Shown here: positions 21,856-35,700 of the stretch, piece by piece | How the letters are laid out: each line of letters opens with the position of its first letter | Numbering within the stretch: the stretch's first letter is position 1 | Origin: Carallia brachiata | Lineage: Eukaryota > Streptophyta > Magnoliopsida > Malpighiales > Rhizophoraceae | Direction of reading: 5' to 3' | Assembly (NCBI GenBank): GCA_021464245.1 | Contig: JADCRB010000064.1 | Location: 992,001-1,056,000 of the forward strand | DNA length: 64,000 bases | Notes under the pieces: model-generated | Told to the model about the DNA's origin: nothing | The model's input: the letters and a program-made list of their open reading frames with translations, nothing else | Database searches by the model: none | Translations under genes and position numbers: made by a program

Positions 21856-24813
21856 ATGGAATGCGACTGTTTGGCTGACCCATCTCCAAATTTTCGATTT
21901 CAATTTTCGCCTTCTTTCTCCAGACCCATTTCTTCAGTAGAGTTGCCCCGCAAGCGCCGTAGTAATTTAACATCTCCTTTATCCATTTTCTCGTCAAGTA
22001 GTGAAATTTTCTGTTCATGGTGCTCTTAGTGCTATTGAATCCTACCCCACAAGTGATTTTACGCTGAAAAGTGCTCGAAATTCATCTCACGAGCTTCTTG
22101 AGGCCAATGGAAAGATACCCAGAAAGTTTAAGTTTTCCCATAAAGCCGAAGACGTTGTAACGAGTGGGCATGTGAATTTTGGTAAGGAGGTGTTAAAGCA
22201 ATATTCTGAAATTTTCCGGGAGTGTGCGAAAAGAGGGACTCTTAATTACGGAAGGGCGATTCACGGGAAATTGATTAAGAGTGGCGTAGAGCCAGACTCG
22301 CATTTGTGGGTTTCTTTGGTTAATTTTTATGCAAAATGTGGAAGCCAAGATTCTGCATGTAAAGGGCTTGATGGAATGCCTGAACGAGATGTTGTTTCCT
22401 GGAATGCGCTGATTTCTGGATTTGTGAGAGAGGGAAATGGAGGTGGTGGTGTTAGCCTGTATTGTCGAATGAGAGAGGAGAACATAAGGCCTAATGAATT
22501 CGTGTTAGCCACTGCTTTGAAAGCGTGCTCCATGGGCTTGGACGTAGAGTTTGGGAAGCAGATTCACGTGGAAGCAGCAAAATCTGGGCTGTTGTCAGAT
22601 TTGTTTGTTGGGTCTGCACTTGTTGACTATTATGCTAAGTGTGGGGAGCTGGAACTTGCTGTTAAAGTATTCTTGGGCATGCCTGAGAAGAATAGCTTGT
22701 CATGGAATGCCTTGCTTCATGGATATGCTCGAACGGTAACGGGGAAGAGGTATTTATGTTGTTTTCTCGGATGATGGCGTGTGAAGTGATGTTTAGTGAA
22801 TTCACTTTGTGTGCCGCGTTAAAGGGCTGTACTAACTCTCGGAATTTGAGACAAGGCAAGAGTTTGCATTCTCTGGCAATCAGAAGTGGCTTCGAACTTG
22901 ATGAATTTTTATGTTGTGCTCTTGTTGATATGTATTGTAAGTGTGGATCGTATCTGATGCATTAAAGGTGTTCAGCAGAATAAAAGACCCCGACATAGTT
23001 ACCTGGAGTGCAATGATCACTGGCCTTGATCATCAGGGGCATAGCCAAGAAGCAGCTGAGATATTCAATCAAATGAGAAGAACAGGAGTTAGACCTAACC
23101 AGTTCAGCCTCTCCAGTCTTGTTGGAGCTGCTACTAATATGCGTGACCTGCATTTTGGTGCCAGTGTACATGCTTTTATATGCAAATGTGGGTTTGAATT
23201 TGATAAGTCAGTTAGCAATGCGCTGATCATGATGTACATGGATAGTGGATCTGTGCAAGATGGTATGCAAGTGTTTGAGGCAATGACAGATCCTGATCTA
23301 GTTTCATGGAATGCCCTCTTGTCTGGATTCAAATATTGTAATCTGGGACCAAAAATTTTCTATCAGATGCTTGTGGAAGGTTTCAAGCCCAACATGTACA
23401 CATTTATTAGTATTTTAAGGTCTTGTTCAAGCCTTGTGGATGTAGGCTTTGGAAAGCAAGTACATGCGCCAAATCATAAAGAAAGCATTGACGGTGATGA
23501 TTTTGTTGGAACAGCCCTAATTGACATGTATGCAAAAGGCGATGCTTGGAAGCTGCAATTGTAGCTTTCAATAGATTGACTAAGAGAGACCTTTTTACTT
23601 GGACTGTCGCCATATCTGGTTATGCACAAAGTGATCAAGTGGAAATGGCTCCTAAGTATCTACGTGATATGCAAAGAGATGGTATAAAGCCCAATGAGTT
23701 CGCCCTTGCTAGCTGTTTAAGTGCCTGCTCCCTTATGGCGACCCTGGAAAACGGGCAACAGCTTCATTCTTTGGCAATTAAGACTGGACATTTTTCTGAT
23801 GTATTTGTTTCTACTGCACTTGTGGATATGTACAGTAAATGTGGGTGCATTGAGGATGCTGAATTAATCTTTCAGGGCTTGGTTTCACGCGATACGGTAT
23901 CGTGGAACATGATCATTACTGGATACTCACATGGGAAAGGAGAAAAGGCTCTCGGAGCCTTTAGGATGATGTTAGACAAGGCATTCTACCTGATGAGGTG
24001 ACTTCCTAGCTGTTCTTTCTGCATGTAGCCACATGGGCTTGATTGAAGAGGGTAAAAAGCTATTCATATTATTGACCAAAGTATATGCGATTACTCCTTC
24101 AATCGAACACTGTGCTTGCCTGGTAGATATTCTGGGTCGAGCGGCAAATTCAACGAGGTTGCATCTTTTATCGAAGAAATGAAGCTATCTCCGTATCCCT
24201 TGATCTGGGAGACTGTCCTTGGCGCTTGTAAATTGCATGGAAATGTTGAGTTTGGTGAAAGAGCTGCTAAGAAACTCTTTGAACTTGAACCCAGATGGAT
24301 TCAAGTTATGCATTGTTGTCAACATTTTGGCAGCCGAAGGTCGGTGGGACGATGTAAGAACATCAGGGCATTGATGTCTGCCAGGGGTGTTAAAAAAGAA
24401 CCTGGGTGTAGCTGGGTTCAGGTTGATGGTCAGACCAACGTTTCGTTTCTCAGGATGATTCACACCCCAAAATTAGGGAAATTCACACAAAACTGGAGGA
24501 ATTGGGACAAAAACTGACTTCTTCTATGGGTTACATACCAAAAACGGATAATGTCCTCCACAACATTGCTAACAAAGAAAAAAGGGAACAACTGTATCAT
24601 CACAGTGAAAGATTAGCACTAGCTTTTGCACTTATAAGCGCTAGTAGTCCAAAGAAAACGATTCGGATATTCAAGAACATACGAATATGTGGGGATTGCC
24701 ATGATTTCATGAAGCTTATATCAGAATTGACAAATCGCCAAATAATCGTCCGAGACATCAAAAGGTTCCACCATTTTAATGGAGGCACCTGCTCTTGTCA
24801 CGATTATTGGTAA
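21856..24813 (+). CDS. DYW-type pentatricopeptide repeat (PPR) protein, frame broken as written
   Basis: Intronless gene encoding about 990 residues once its frame is followed through. The chosen ATG at 21856 gives a Ser/Arg-rich organelle-targeting-like N terminus. PLS-class PPR repeats run through the middle (WNALISGF, LVDYYAKCG, MYSKCGCIEDA), followed by E and E+ regions and a DYW domain with HSE, CGDCH and terminal CSCHDYW, the zinc-binding residues of the cytidine deaminase-like fold. Such proteins select and edit C-to-U sites in mitochondrial or chloroplast RNA. The frame shifts at about 21950 (two), 22735, 22947, 23540, 23978, 24004, 24141, 24292, 24325, 24357 and 24441; each step is in the direction of one missing base. 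Motifs on both sides of every break are well kept, so an intact gene with sequence errors is likelier than an old pseudogene, but a recent pseudogene cannot be excluded. Confidence 0.8.
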
Positions 24814-26295
24814 TTTTATTGATACATTGGCGAACACTTTTAGGGGGTTTTGTTGATCTCTGGAAGCGATTCCATACTAGTACAGTGTATTTTAATGTAT
24901 ATATATTAATAGACATTAACCTCTTAATTCATTGATTTGGTTACATAAACCAGACCATTAAATTGTTTCATCAACCCAATTACAGACGCGGCCTTGGCAG
25001 TTTAAGGAAAAGGACAATGATATATTACACTGTTGTTTCCGTCGAAGAGTGTCACTTATCTCTTCTGGTTTGGTCCTAATTTATTTTTTTTGTTAAAAAA
25101 ATTAAATTTTTACTAATAAAAATTATTAAACTCCAAGTAATATTTTGTATTATTTTAAACATACTTAATATTATTTTAAATTATATTTAAAAAAATAATA
25201 TTTAATATATGTTGAACCTATTTGATCATTCTAACTCATCATTTAAGAAAAAATACTTTGTTTTTTTGGGTAAAAGATAGGAGGCTTATCCTTATTGTTT
25301 CTAAGGAGGAAAGAAAACCCACGTACAAAAGTCGGGAAGAATCGTTGGGAGAAGGATTTCGTGCATAAAATCATTATCCTGTGGAAAAATTGAGGAATTT
25401 CGAATGTTTGCGTAAATGGTCCGCAATCGAGTCAAATTGTGAGAGTACTTCTGACGACCGATGAAAGGTAAAGAAATAAAAAAAAACCACGAATTTTTGG
25501 TCCAACGTCCATATCCAATTGTCGTTTTTCAGGTTTAGGAATATTACATCACTATATGTTACGTTTAAATTGTTTAAATAAATTAAAATGATATAATTTA
25601 TTAAATAATATTATATTATATATATAACCATTAAATATTATTAAAAAATTATATAACTATTTTATTATTACTTATAATTTATTAAAACTCTTTTAAGTTT
25701 TAACCGTTAATCACCCAGTCGTATCTTTTTTATGTTTTTCTTTTCTTTCTAAAGGTAGAAAGCGAACGCTCACATACATTAGTGAAGAAATGGGGAAGTT
25801 ATTAGGGGTATTAAAAAAAATTGAAATGTTCAGCTAACTGATAAAATTAAATTGAATTGGAAAGCTATGTTTAACCGAAATAAAACTGTCTACTGTTATG
25901 TTTCACTGTAGGAGTAACATTTATAAGTGATAATAATATCCCTATTCCTTGTTGAGGAGTGAAATATCTTGCATCCAAAGGAGAAAAAAAATGAAGATTT
26001 GATATATTTTGCTACAATTTTTTGTTATTTACTTGACAATATAAAGAATATTACTTTGTCACCGTATGGTTATACCTTTTTGAGAACTTTTTTTTTTTTT
26101 TGGGTTACTTGTGAAGATTGAAACACAATGAAAAAAGAGTTTAAAATCACTATAATTAAAACACGGAATTATGAAATTTTAATAAATTTTTTCAATTAAT
26201 TATATAAAAAGTACAAAAATTACTATTTTGATTATTATTGAAAAAGTGAAAATTGACCTTGTTATGTTTTTCTTCAAAAAAAAGTTTATTTTTAT
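24814..26295. repeat. Tandem duplication, copy 1 (3' flank of the PPR gene)
   Basis: Begins directly after the PPR stop codon. It matches 26361-27281 block by block: ATTGATACATTGGCGAACAC, TTACATAAACCAGACCATTA, AATTTCGAATGTTTG, GGTCCAACGTCCATAT and AGCTATGTTTAACCGAAATAAAACTG all recur in order. This copy has two extra stretches, about 25013-25390 and 25545-25725, that are absent from copy 2. No coding sequence was seen in it. Confidence 0.8.
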
Positions 26296-26360
26296 TTATT
26301 TTTTCAATGGATCTGATAACTCAAAGGTAAAAGAACATAAGTATATGTGGAAGTGATCAC

Positions 26361-27281
26361 TTTTATTGATACATTGGCGAACACTTTTAGGGGGTTTTGT
26401 TTATTGATCTCTAGAAGTGATTCCACACTAATACAGTGTATTCTAATGTATATATATATTGTATACATTAACCTCTTAATCCATTGATTTGGTTACAGAA
26501 ACCAGACCATTACATTGTTTCACCAACCCAATTACAGCCACGACCTGGGCAGTTTTAGAAAAAATTTAGGAATTTCGAATGTTTGAGTAAATGGTCAATG
26601 AAATCAAATTACTGAGAGTATTTCTTGGTTGAAAACCGATGAAAGGTAAAGAAAAAAAAACAAAAAAAAGACAAAACCCAAATTTTGGGTCCAACGTCCA
26701 TATTCAGTTGGCGTTTTTCAGGGTTTAGGCCTTGGTCGCGCCCCCTTTTTTTACATTTTTTTTTTCTCTTCTCAAGGGAGAAAGCTGACGCTCACATGCA
26801 TTAGTGAAGAAATGGTGAAAATATTAGGGCTATTAAAATTAAAAATTTTAATTAACTTGATAGAATTAAATTGATTTAGAAAGCTATGTTTAACCGAAAT
26901 AAAACTGAATATGTACACTGTTATGTTTCACTGTCGGAGTAGCATTTATAATAAGTGATAATATTCCTTATTCCTTATTGACGAGCGAAATATCTTAATT
27001 TGTTATAAATTTTTGTTATTTATTTCACGAAATAAGGAATATTACTTTGTCACCTTATGGTTATGCCTTACCGACAGCCTTTACTATTTTCTTTTTTCGG
27101 TTTCAAGAGAGGTCGAAATACTATGAAAAATAAAATAGTCACTAAAATTAAAACATATAATTAAAAGTCTCAAATAAAATTTTCAGTTAATTATAATAAA
27201 AGTATGAAACTTATCATTCTAATTATTGTTGAAGATGGTGAAAATTGACTATCTTGTATTTTTCTTAAAAAAGTTTGGCCA
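26361..27281. repeat. Tandem duplication, copy 2 (5' flank of the DUF3456 gene)
   Basis: The second and shorter copy of the block at 24814-26295, with small indels and about 10-20 percent divergence judged by eye. It ends some 470 bases before the start codon of the downstream gene, so it contributes to that gene's far promoter. Confidence 0.8.
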
Positions 27282-27495
27282 CTTCTTTACAGTTTTGTGA
27301 AATTAACCCAAACATTAACACCCATAAAAATCATAATTGTGAAGTTGAAATTTCCCTCTCAAAAAAAAAAAAAAAAGGTTGGAATTTCTATTAGAGAAAG
27401 AAATATAGAAATTTTGGAGCAAAAAAACAAAGGTACAAAAAAATTACACTTTTGCGGTTGGAGTCTTTGATCCTATTGGTGGAGAAGATATGGGG

Positions 27496-27514
27496 CCACG
27501 GCCAAGCAACCAAT
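27496..27514 (+). promoter_or_regulatory. CCACG-N9-CCAAT element upstream of DUF3456 gene
   Basis: CCACG and CCAAT are separated by exactly nine bases, about 240 bases before the start codon. The ER stress element is CCAAT-N9-CCACG, so here both half-sites and the spacing are present but in swapped order. It may still be simply a CCAAT box beside a G-box-like core. Confidence 0.25.
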
Positions 27515-27751
27515 CAGAAATATCGAAACACGTCTCCTTTTGTTTTTCTTTCCACTAATTTCGAGTCCCTTAAGTAACAATATTTTAGGATTATTTTTCA
27601 TTAACAAAATAACAATATTTTAGGATTTAAGGATCGAAAACACAACCAAACTGAAGCTGTCCTGCTGATCTAAGTCCCATCGTCCTGTTTTGAGTTCCTT
27701 ATATTCAGACAGAGAGAGAGAGAGTCTGTATCTGGGTGTGTGAAGGGAAAG

Positions 27752-29737
27752 ATGAAGCAAGTGGTGGCTGTTTTGGTGGCAGCGTTGGTGGTGTCAGCGT
27801 GGCTGCCAGCCTCTCACGCTATTGCCAAGAAGTCTGTTACAGGCGCAAGAAAAGAGGACATACCCTTTATCAAATGTCAAGTCTGTGAAAAAATCGCTTC
27901 ACAGTTGTACCAACAAGTTCAAAAGAAGCAGTCTCAGATCTCTCCCAAGAAGGTGACTTTTTAGTTTTACCAACTGGGTTTTGCTTTATCTTTTTTTTTT
28001 TTCATGGGTTTTTGCTGGGATTGTTTTTTTGTTGATTTGAACCTTTTGCTTTCTGGGTGTGTTTGTATTAGATCTCTGAGTACCAAATTATTGAGATTGC
28101 GAGAATGTTTGCAATTTGAAGAAGGAGGAAGCTGATTGGATTATGAAAATTGACATAGTGGAGCAAGGAGATAGGTTGGAGGTAAGATTAAGTATCTGTT
28201 CTCTATTTGTGTCTTCTTATTCGAATTTTTGTGAGTTAATTTATATGCATCTCTGCTAGGAATTGTTGATTATTAATTAGGGTGATGTGAGTAGAGAACC
28301 CCAGGAAAGTTCCAGGGCTAATGATTGATTGACAATTTACATTACCTGTGATGTTCTTCAATGTCTTCTACGTCTCGTTTACCTGCTTAACTTCTGAAAG
28401 TTATCTCCTTTTTAGCTGGTGGAACAAGACTCTGAAGGTCAGTGCAATTCAGAGTGCAAGACAATTGAGAAGACTTGCCAGGAGGTGAGATCACGGCACT
28501 TAAGTTTGCAATATATATTGGAATACGATTTAGTAACTAGTATTCATACACCATCTTCTTGTTGTATAATTGTCTTGATGCCCCGATGACATTGCAGGTT
28601 TTAGGGTATTCTGATACTGATGTTGCAGAATATATTTATGCTTCCAAGCCTGACGTTGATGCGTTGGTGAACTATCTCTGCAAAGATCTGACTAAAGCAT
28701 GTAGCAAGAAGCCACCCCTGTCCCTAAGGTAATTGCATCCATATCTGGTGTGTTAATTGATCACTTTGCTGGATATAGCCATCCGAGGAACGATTATTGT
28801 CTATGGTAATTACATTCGTAGGTTTTGTAATCTTTTGAAAATGATCCATTGAAAATTGTCTTTCGTATTCTTATATGTGATGGTTTTCCTTTTAACTCTT
28901 CTCAAAGATAGGAAGTTGTGGTAGTCTGTGTGACATCCTCTTTTTATGCAATAGCTTGTCAGTTTTTGCTAGCTTGGGCTATTATGCTTTTCATTGACTT
29001 TACTTCGGCGCACATCACAGAACTATCACTTGTACAGAGTAGACCGACTTGGAATGTCACATAAATCATTTATTGATGTTTCTTTGTCTTTTGAGAGCAA
29101 GAAGCTTAAGATAAATCGTTGTTGAATGTTATTTTACTGTACATTAGGATAGGGCTCCTGGGGAACCATTTGTTCCTAAACCATCCAAAGAGGCTGAAAT
29201 GGAGAAGATTATGAGGTCTATGGAGGTAAACATTGTTTCCGTTTTTTAAAACTGTATTCTGTGTTGCAATTGTGGGGTTGGTTTCTGATACTTTTCACTT
29301 TTTTTAGGGAATGCCTGGAGCACCTGGCATGAAAATGTATTCTAGGGAAGATTTGATGGGCATGAAAAATTTTGGCGATGAGGATGCTGATGATGATGAA
29401 GAAGATGATGAGGGAAACTTTCCCTCAAATTTGGTACCAACAAAACTTGCCGGCTCTATTTCTGATCTACCAAAACATTGTTGCAACAGGCGAAACTTTT
29501 TCTTTAAAATCTCGTTGTTTTTACTGATGTATAACTCTCTTCTTGTAGGGAAAAATCCTAAGAGAGAAAGAAAGCAAAAAGGATGATTGGAAACAAAAAA
29601 TCACAAAGGGAATCTTAAACACTCGCCAGACATTGCAGAGGCATGCGAACAAGGTCGCCAACAGGATACGGCAATGGTGGAAAGGTCTGAAAGCAGGGCG
29701 TGCAAAGAACTCAAAGGCTGGCAAAGCAGAGCTCTAG
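27752..29737 (+). CDS. Secreted saposin-like DUF3456 protein (TLR4 regulator/MIR-interacting MSAP family)
   Basis: Seven exons: 27752-27952, 28072-28181, 28416-28484, 28598-28728, 29148-29225, 29308-29433, 29549-29737, about 301 residues. The N terminus is a clear signal peptide (hydrophobic VVAVLVAALVVSAWLPASHA). A canopy/saposin-type domain follows with CQVC, CNSECKTIEKTC and NYLCKDLTKAC cysteines. Then come a proline-rich linker, a very acidic run (DEDADDDEEDDEG) and a basic, tryptophan-containing tail ending in KAEL. Plant members are uncharacterised; animal canopy relatives act in the ER on receptor folding. KAEL could act as a weak ER-retention signal; that is inference. Two positions each lack one base: in exon 2 before ENVCNLKKEE and in exon 4 at KKPPP. 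The short GNFPSNL exon 6 joins cleanly to GKILREKESKK. Confidence 0.88.
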
Positions 29738-32700
29738 CACCCTTGCATGATACGGCTTTGGATTTGCAGGTTTGAGATTACAGAAGTACGGTGTTAATCT
29801 GTAGGAACTGATAGAAACCATTTTTGCAAGTACCGGTTTTTTGGATAATATCAGAAGATTAATTTTATCCTACACTTCTCATATGATTAGCTGTGCTGAA
29901 TGTCATCCGAATCAACTTATAGGATGGACTCGTTGGAGGGATCCCATTTTGTTGAACTCGTATATTTCATTCTGTTCAGACACTGAGGGACTCAAAATAT
30001 CAGTTATAACCCATTTTGCTGAAATATGCGTGCTCCGTAATGATATTGAATGTGGTAAATGTCAAAGCTGATTTTCCAATGAGCTGACGCCAATCCTAAT
30101 CCACCTATAACATGAATACATCTTAGGAATCCATATTTGAATGTGCAATTGCAACATGCACGCTACCAAGTTAGTGCACAAATAAATCAAACATCTTGTC
30201 CGTAAATTTCAAGTATTTTCGTGTTACCTTTTAAATGACCTTGAGGTTTGTCAATTGAGACATTTACATTACAGATGAGTTGTATACTTGCAATTCGATA
30301 AAGCGAGTTCCTGGAAACCGATTCCATCTCATTCTTAAACTAAGGAAAGACTTTACTTCCAGTGTGTTGGCTAAGACTCTACTTCCAGTGGGTAGTCGAG
30401 ATATTGGCCCTTGCTTTCATTTTATAAGCCCATTAGAAACAAAACCCTCATCCAGGAAAGAGCGGAATGTTGTTAAAAAGGATTCTTCTTGTGGCCCAGG
30501 TCCACCCCAGGCATCATCCTGGTAGCTTGGTTTCCAAACATTGCCGTTTGTGGACCTTACTATGTATACACAGCCTGGTGCACCGAGCTGTCAATGTATG
30601 AATAAATTATTGATATTATTTTTTTTACAAAATTAAAATTTAGATTTAGATGAATATTATTATAAAAATTAAAGTATTAACATCATATGAGCTTCGCCAA
30701 AAAAAATATATTCCTTTGGAATTTTTTTTATAAAAACAACCAAAAATATATATTATATGTTATGTGTGCACTACTCAGCATATCAAACACTTCCGTTTGT
30801 TTTAATTGTAGAGGTAAATGGCAGTCTAATGAAACCCAGTTACAAAATTTAACGGCTCTTCGTGCGATTTGTGACAATTTTGCCTCGGCTGACTCCATGT
30901 GAAACTCAACGGTGGGTTGGGTGCCTTGAAGTATAATTGTACTTATCATTTGCAGTATGCATCGTTATGTTCAAGTATTGAATCTTCACGTGATTTATTA
31001 CACACCCTTGATTGCAACATGAGCTAGTGTGTTAAATTAAACAAAGATTTGAAATGCATGGTTACAAGACTCGTATCCTCAACCGTCTACTTCAATAGCC
31101 AAGACTTTGTATCCTCAACCGTTTTTAATAAGGGAAAAATTAAGAGGATATAGAAAATAAGAAAAAGTAACCATAGACAGTGGATTTTTTATAAACAGAA
31201 AAAATAAATTTTTAAAATCAAAGTTTAAGATAATATAAATATATTTAAAATAATATAAATATGTTTAAAGTTTAATTTAAAAAAAATGAGTTTTTATCAT
31301 TTTTAGAGGCTAAACTAGTTTTTATGGCTACTCTATGTTATTTCCGATATCCTCCTAGTAGAACTTTTTCAATAATTTTAGTCGCTTCAGTTTAATTTTT
31401 GTCGGATTAATTAGGTCAAGCGGAATAAATGGTTTCGCTTATACCCCTAATGCGTTCCATCGAAACAGCCTGAGCTCTAGTTGTTGTTACTGTTGGTCGA
31501 CAACTGAGCCTTTTTTTTTTTGACACGATTGGTACACAACTGAGTTCTGTGCGAGACTCAGCGTTATTGATTTCTTTAGATCCCCACAAGCATCGAGTGC
31601 TTCTTTTCTTTCTTTATGGCACCAATATAGTATGACTCCAACTATAGAATTAGGCTGAATACGTGCATAGAGGCTTTCATAGAATCTAGAAGTCGACATG
31701 ACGTTGCTCGTAGATCACTCATTACAAAATGCACATTAAAAATGACACATGATGTGCACAAATATGGTAGTTATAACATAAAGTGCATTCAACACGTCTG
31801 TATATTATTAGCATTATTGTCATATTATTTTAGTCTTTGTTGCAACTTAGTCCTGCTTATCATACACCTATTGGCATGTTTTGATGAGAAATTTAAGTTT
31901 CAAAATTTTTAGTATTTTAATGCGTAGGACTATATTCCGTTAAAGTCATTCCTAATATTCACATCATCTTTGTCTTTCATAACTTTTCTGCTGTAAAATA
32001 GTAAGCAAAATGGAATATCATCATTATATGTAACTGAAGTTCAAAAGTCAGATCTTATTTATAGTATCATTGTATATAACTGCTTGTTTTCGCATCATTG
32101 ATATGATAGTTATGTTTAAAATTTTGATATCTCTGGTAAAAAATGAAACACACTCAGACTAAAGTTTTTTTTAAAAAAAAAAATCTAATATTTAATTTAA
32201 TCTTTTGTCTTTGCTCAATAATAATAATTATAATAATCTTTTGTCAATTATCTAAAAAAAAAATCTGCTAAAATGTCGGTACCCAGACTTGAATTATCTG
32301 TCCATTGCTGAAGCCAAGAAAGACATTCTCTTCAAATCAAGAATATCGAAGATTTTAGCATTCTGTTCACAGCCTCACGCTTGACATCAACACCCCGAAT
32401 GCGCCTACTAGTGTTCCTGCGTGTGCCTTCCTACTCGGCCTCATTTTCTGACCTTTTAAGCACCCGTGTACCAAAATTTTGAAAACCAAACAGGACTGAT
32501 CGGACGGAAAAAACCGAGAGGCTAATTGCTTTTGTACGGTGACCGATTAACTTCTGTGAATGGTGTGCGTATGTGTATGGGCTTTTGAAGAGAACACGTT
32601 TAAGTCTATTACGCAACGTTGAAATTCATCTCTAACGAGAAAAATTATTATCAAAGGGTATCAAATTCAATTTAGATAGACATATCGGTTGAGGATGGTC

Positions 32701-35700
32701 AATCCAAATTTAATACTCGCAAAACCAAGTATAGCTATGGAGGGTTAGGGAGTTATCTTAATGTTAGCACTATAATGTCTAATTCAATAATAAAAGTACG
32801 GTCAAGAGAGTTGTCTATAGTGTGTGATCTAACTTAAATAAAGACCCTCCTATCAACGTATAGATTAATAAGGCTCATGAGACTATGATATGCATAAACT
32901 AACGATAGACTCATGTAATAGTAGATTTGAAGGAAAATGAGTTCTAAGGTTTAAAACCTAACATACCCAATTTATTCATTATCAATCTCTAATAAATGAT
33001 TTGAATTCTATATTCCTATCATAAACATGATTAAATTCTCTCATATTACATAAACCTCCACAATCCATATTTTATCTAAAATTTTGAATTTAAGACCTCA
33101 AATATAATATGCTTAAGTTATTTCTCACTTATGTATCCACTACTTTTTGCCTGTAAGGACTAGGAAATTATTACATGAACCTAAATTTTTTTTTTTTAAA
33201 AGAAACTGTATGAGATCCACTATAACTTGAAATTTTATGTTGATTTGAGGTTTCATAACATGTGTTTGAATTTACGAGGCTTTTTGTCCCGATTGTAAAA
33301 CAACATTTTTATATCCTAAGAATAAGGAAACTATGATTTTTCCAATGGGCATAAGCTATGACGCAGAGATGATTGTAAGCGTGTGTGGCTGCTTGCTTGG
33401 TTGGCAAGGAGCTGGATTATATATGTAAACATACACTTCAAAGAACATTAATATATAATAAAGCAAAATTTTGTCAAACTTAAGTGAAAGGCGTAATAAA
33501 CAAATGGCTGAGACAAAGACAAGCCTTGAGAGAACATGAATAAATAAATTAAATGATGCTATGTTTTTATATGGCAATACCATCTCCAAGCTTTGTGTGG
33601 GCGCTCTTGGATCACATTATAGCGGATAGTACGAGCAATTATTTTATATGGTGTTAGCCACGAACCATTTTAGGTAGAGGACCACTAGGTCCACTACGTA
33701 AGTGTAGGTAGATAGATATAAGTGGAAATAATAATTTTTCAATAATTAGAATTAAATAACATACAAAAAACTTTGTGGCTCCTTTAAAATAAACGAAATA
33801 GTTTTTACCTTATGAGAGAATGACCATACAACGATCTACATTATTACATTACGTGAGAGAGGGCGAGAGGGAAAGAGAGGAGCATGTATAAGGCATGGAA
33901 AATTTCCAACAAAAAGGGAAATAATATGTTTCAAGCTACGTAATTATAATACATGCAAAACGAAGAGAGAACAAGTGCAGGTTGACGGATAATAAATAAC
34001 CAGTGCAATCCTTCTTAACAACATCATTTGGTGTTACCCCTGCTTTTGCATTTTTGTGACAAACAAAAAAAAAGGAAATTTAATATTAAAGTGGAAAAAG
34101 GAAATTGATGGATACACGAGTTGTGGAACAAATTATTGAAAATTTGGAAGTCAAAGCCATTGAGTTCGGTGATCATGCAAGGTGAAGAATCATACAAAAA
34201 TAAATAAAAAATTAAAAATCCAAGTGTATTACAAGATTAATTATCATTTTTGTTCAAGCTCCAGGAAATTTCCAACATAATTATAAGATGGTTTAATTTC
34301 GTCGGTGCATTTTATCATATGTTGTTTTAGGAAACACCGTTCCTTCATTAATTGTGACCATTTTTCCTACGGTGTCCACAAGAGGATCAATCGACATATA
34401 TACGATGAACATCGAATATCCGCAAAAGAAGCTAAATTTATTTTTGGATGTTAATTGGCGACAAAAGTATTTAAGATGACGAGAAACTAGTTGACTAGAA
34501 CGTATATACATGTATGTATGCATAATTTTGATAAGACAAAACCTTTGACCAGGGTCGGTACCATATTTCCCAAGAAGATTCATGGTTTATAATTTGGAAA
34601 GTGAATCAGACATCTTAAATTCCTTCTATTAAAATATCTAGTTTGTAATGTATATCGGTTCCAAAAAAAGAAAAGTCTGTAATATATTATTTTATTTATT
34701 AATCCAATTAAAAAACTTAAACTATTGGGTGAGGTATATGAATGAATAAATTTTATATTAAACTCTAATATACTTATTCACGTGAAAATCTTTTAAGTCA
34801 AAAATATGAACGAAGGATAGACCCGTTTTACTTGTAAAAATTTAAAATTAAATATGAGGGTAATACAATTTGAACCATAAAATCGCTAAAATAGATTGTA
34901 TATTAAATTTAATAGATAACACTATACACTATCTTTCATAAATCTAATATTCATCCCCTAAAATTTTGAACCTGTCACTTTCAACATGGCAACATATTTT
35001 AGAAGTAATTATTGGAGACACGTAACAAAAATCTGAATTTAATCATATATATTAATGAGTTAAGGTTCTACATTTGCTTTTATATGTTGATTTTTTAGAT
35101 TGTTTCTACTAAGGGATAATAAAGTAGATGGCAAAATATCAATACCATTCTTATTCCATGATAATATTTCCAGGATTTTTCAGGTTCTAAACTATTCTAC
35201 CACCTTTAAAATCTCTTCGTGATACTTCCGGAATTTTCTGGTTCTAAACTACAGTATGTCTGTCATTCTTTTTCCGACAGTGGACTTTTACTCAAATTAA
35301 TCAATTCTAACACGTCTCACTTAATGAATTGTGAGAATGCAGTTGTTGCAGCTGGAGTACACGTCCGCATAATGAGTGTTAAACACTTATACATTGTTTT
35401 GGGTTAATAATTAATGGTAAAAATCAGCAATTAAAGGATATATAACTCAAAAAATTTTGAATAATTAAGACACAAAATGCAGTCAAAATACTTCAATATT
35501 GCAGATAACAGATTAAACAATTGAATGAACATAATAAAATTATATATATATATAATTTAATGTCTGTTCTATCATATGGTTTCAGCCAATAACTTAAACT
35601 TTTGGATTAGATTATTTATTGATAAGAGAGACGTTTTAAAATTTTATATAAGATATATATCCCAAATCTCACTCAAGAACTCAAATTTTAACGGCGTTTA

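Noticed and set aside
22327..24788. Several minus-strand open frames inside the PPR gene
   Set aside because: They lie antisense to well-conserved PPR and DYW motifs and have no family signature of their own.
21856..24813. Calling the PPR gene an outright pseudogene
   Set aside because: The breaks are all single missing bases, and the same kind occurs in five unrelated neighbours; key DYW residues are intact. Sequence error is the simpler explanation, though not proven.
32284..32390. Coding-like stretch reading YPDLNYLSIAEAKKDILF
   Set aside because: Too short, with no start, splice partner or family match that I can support.
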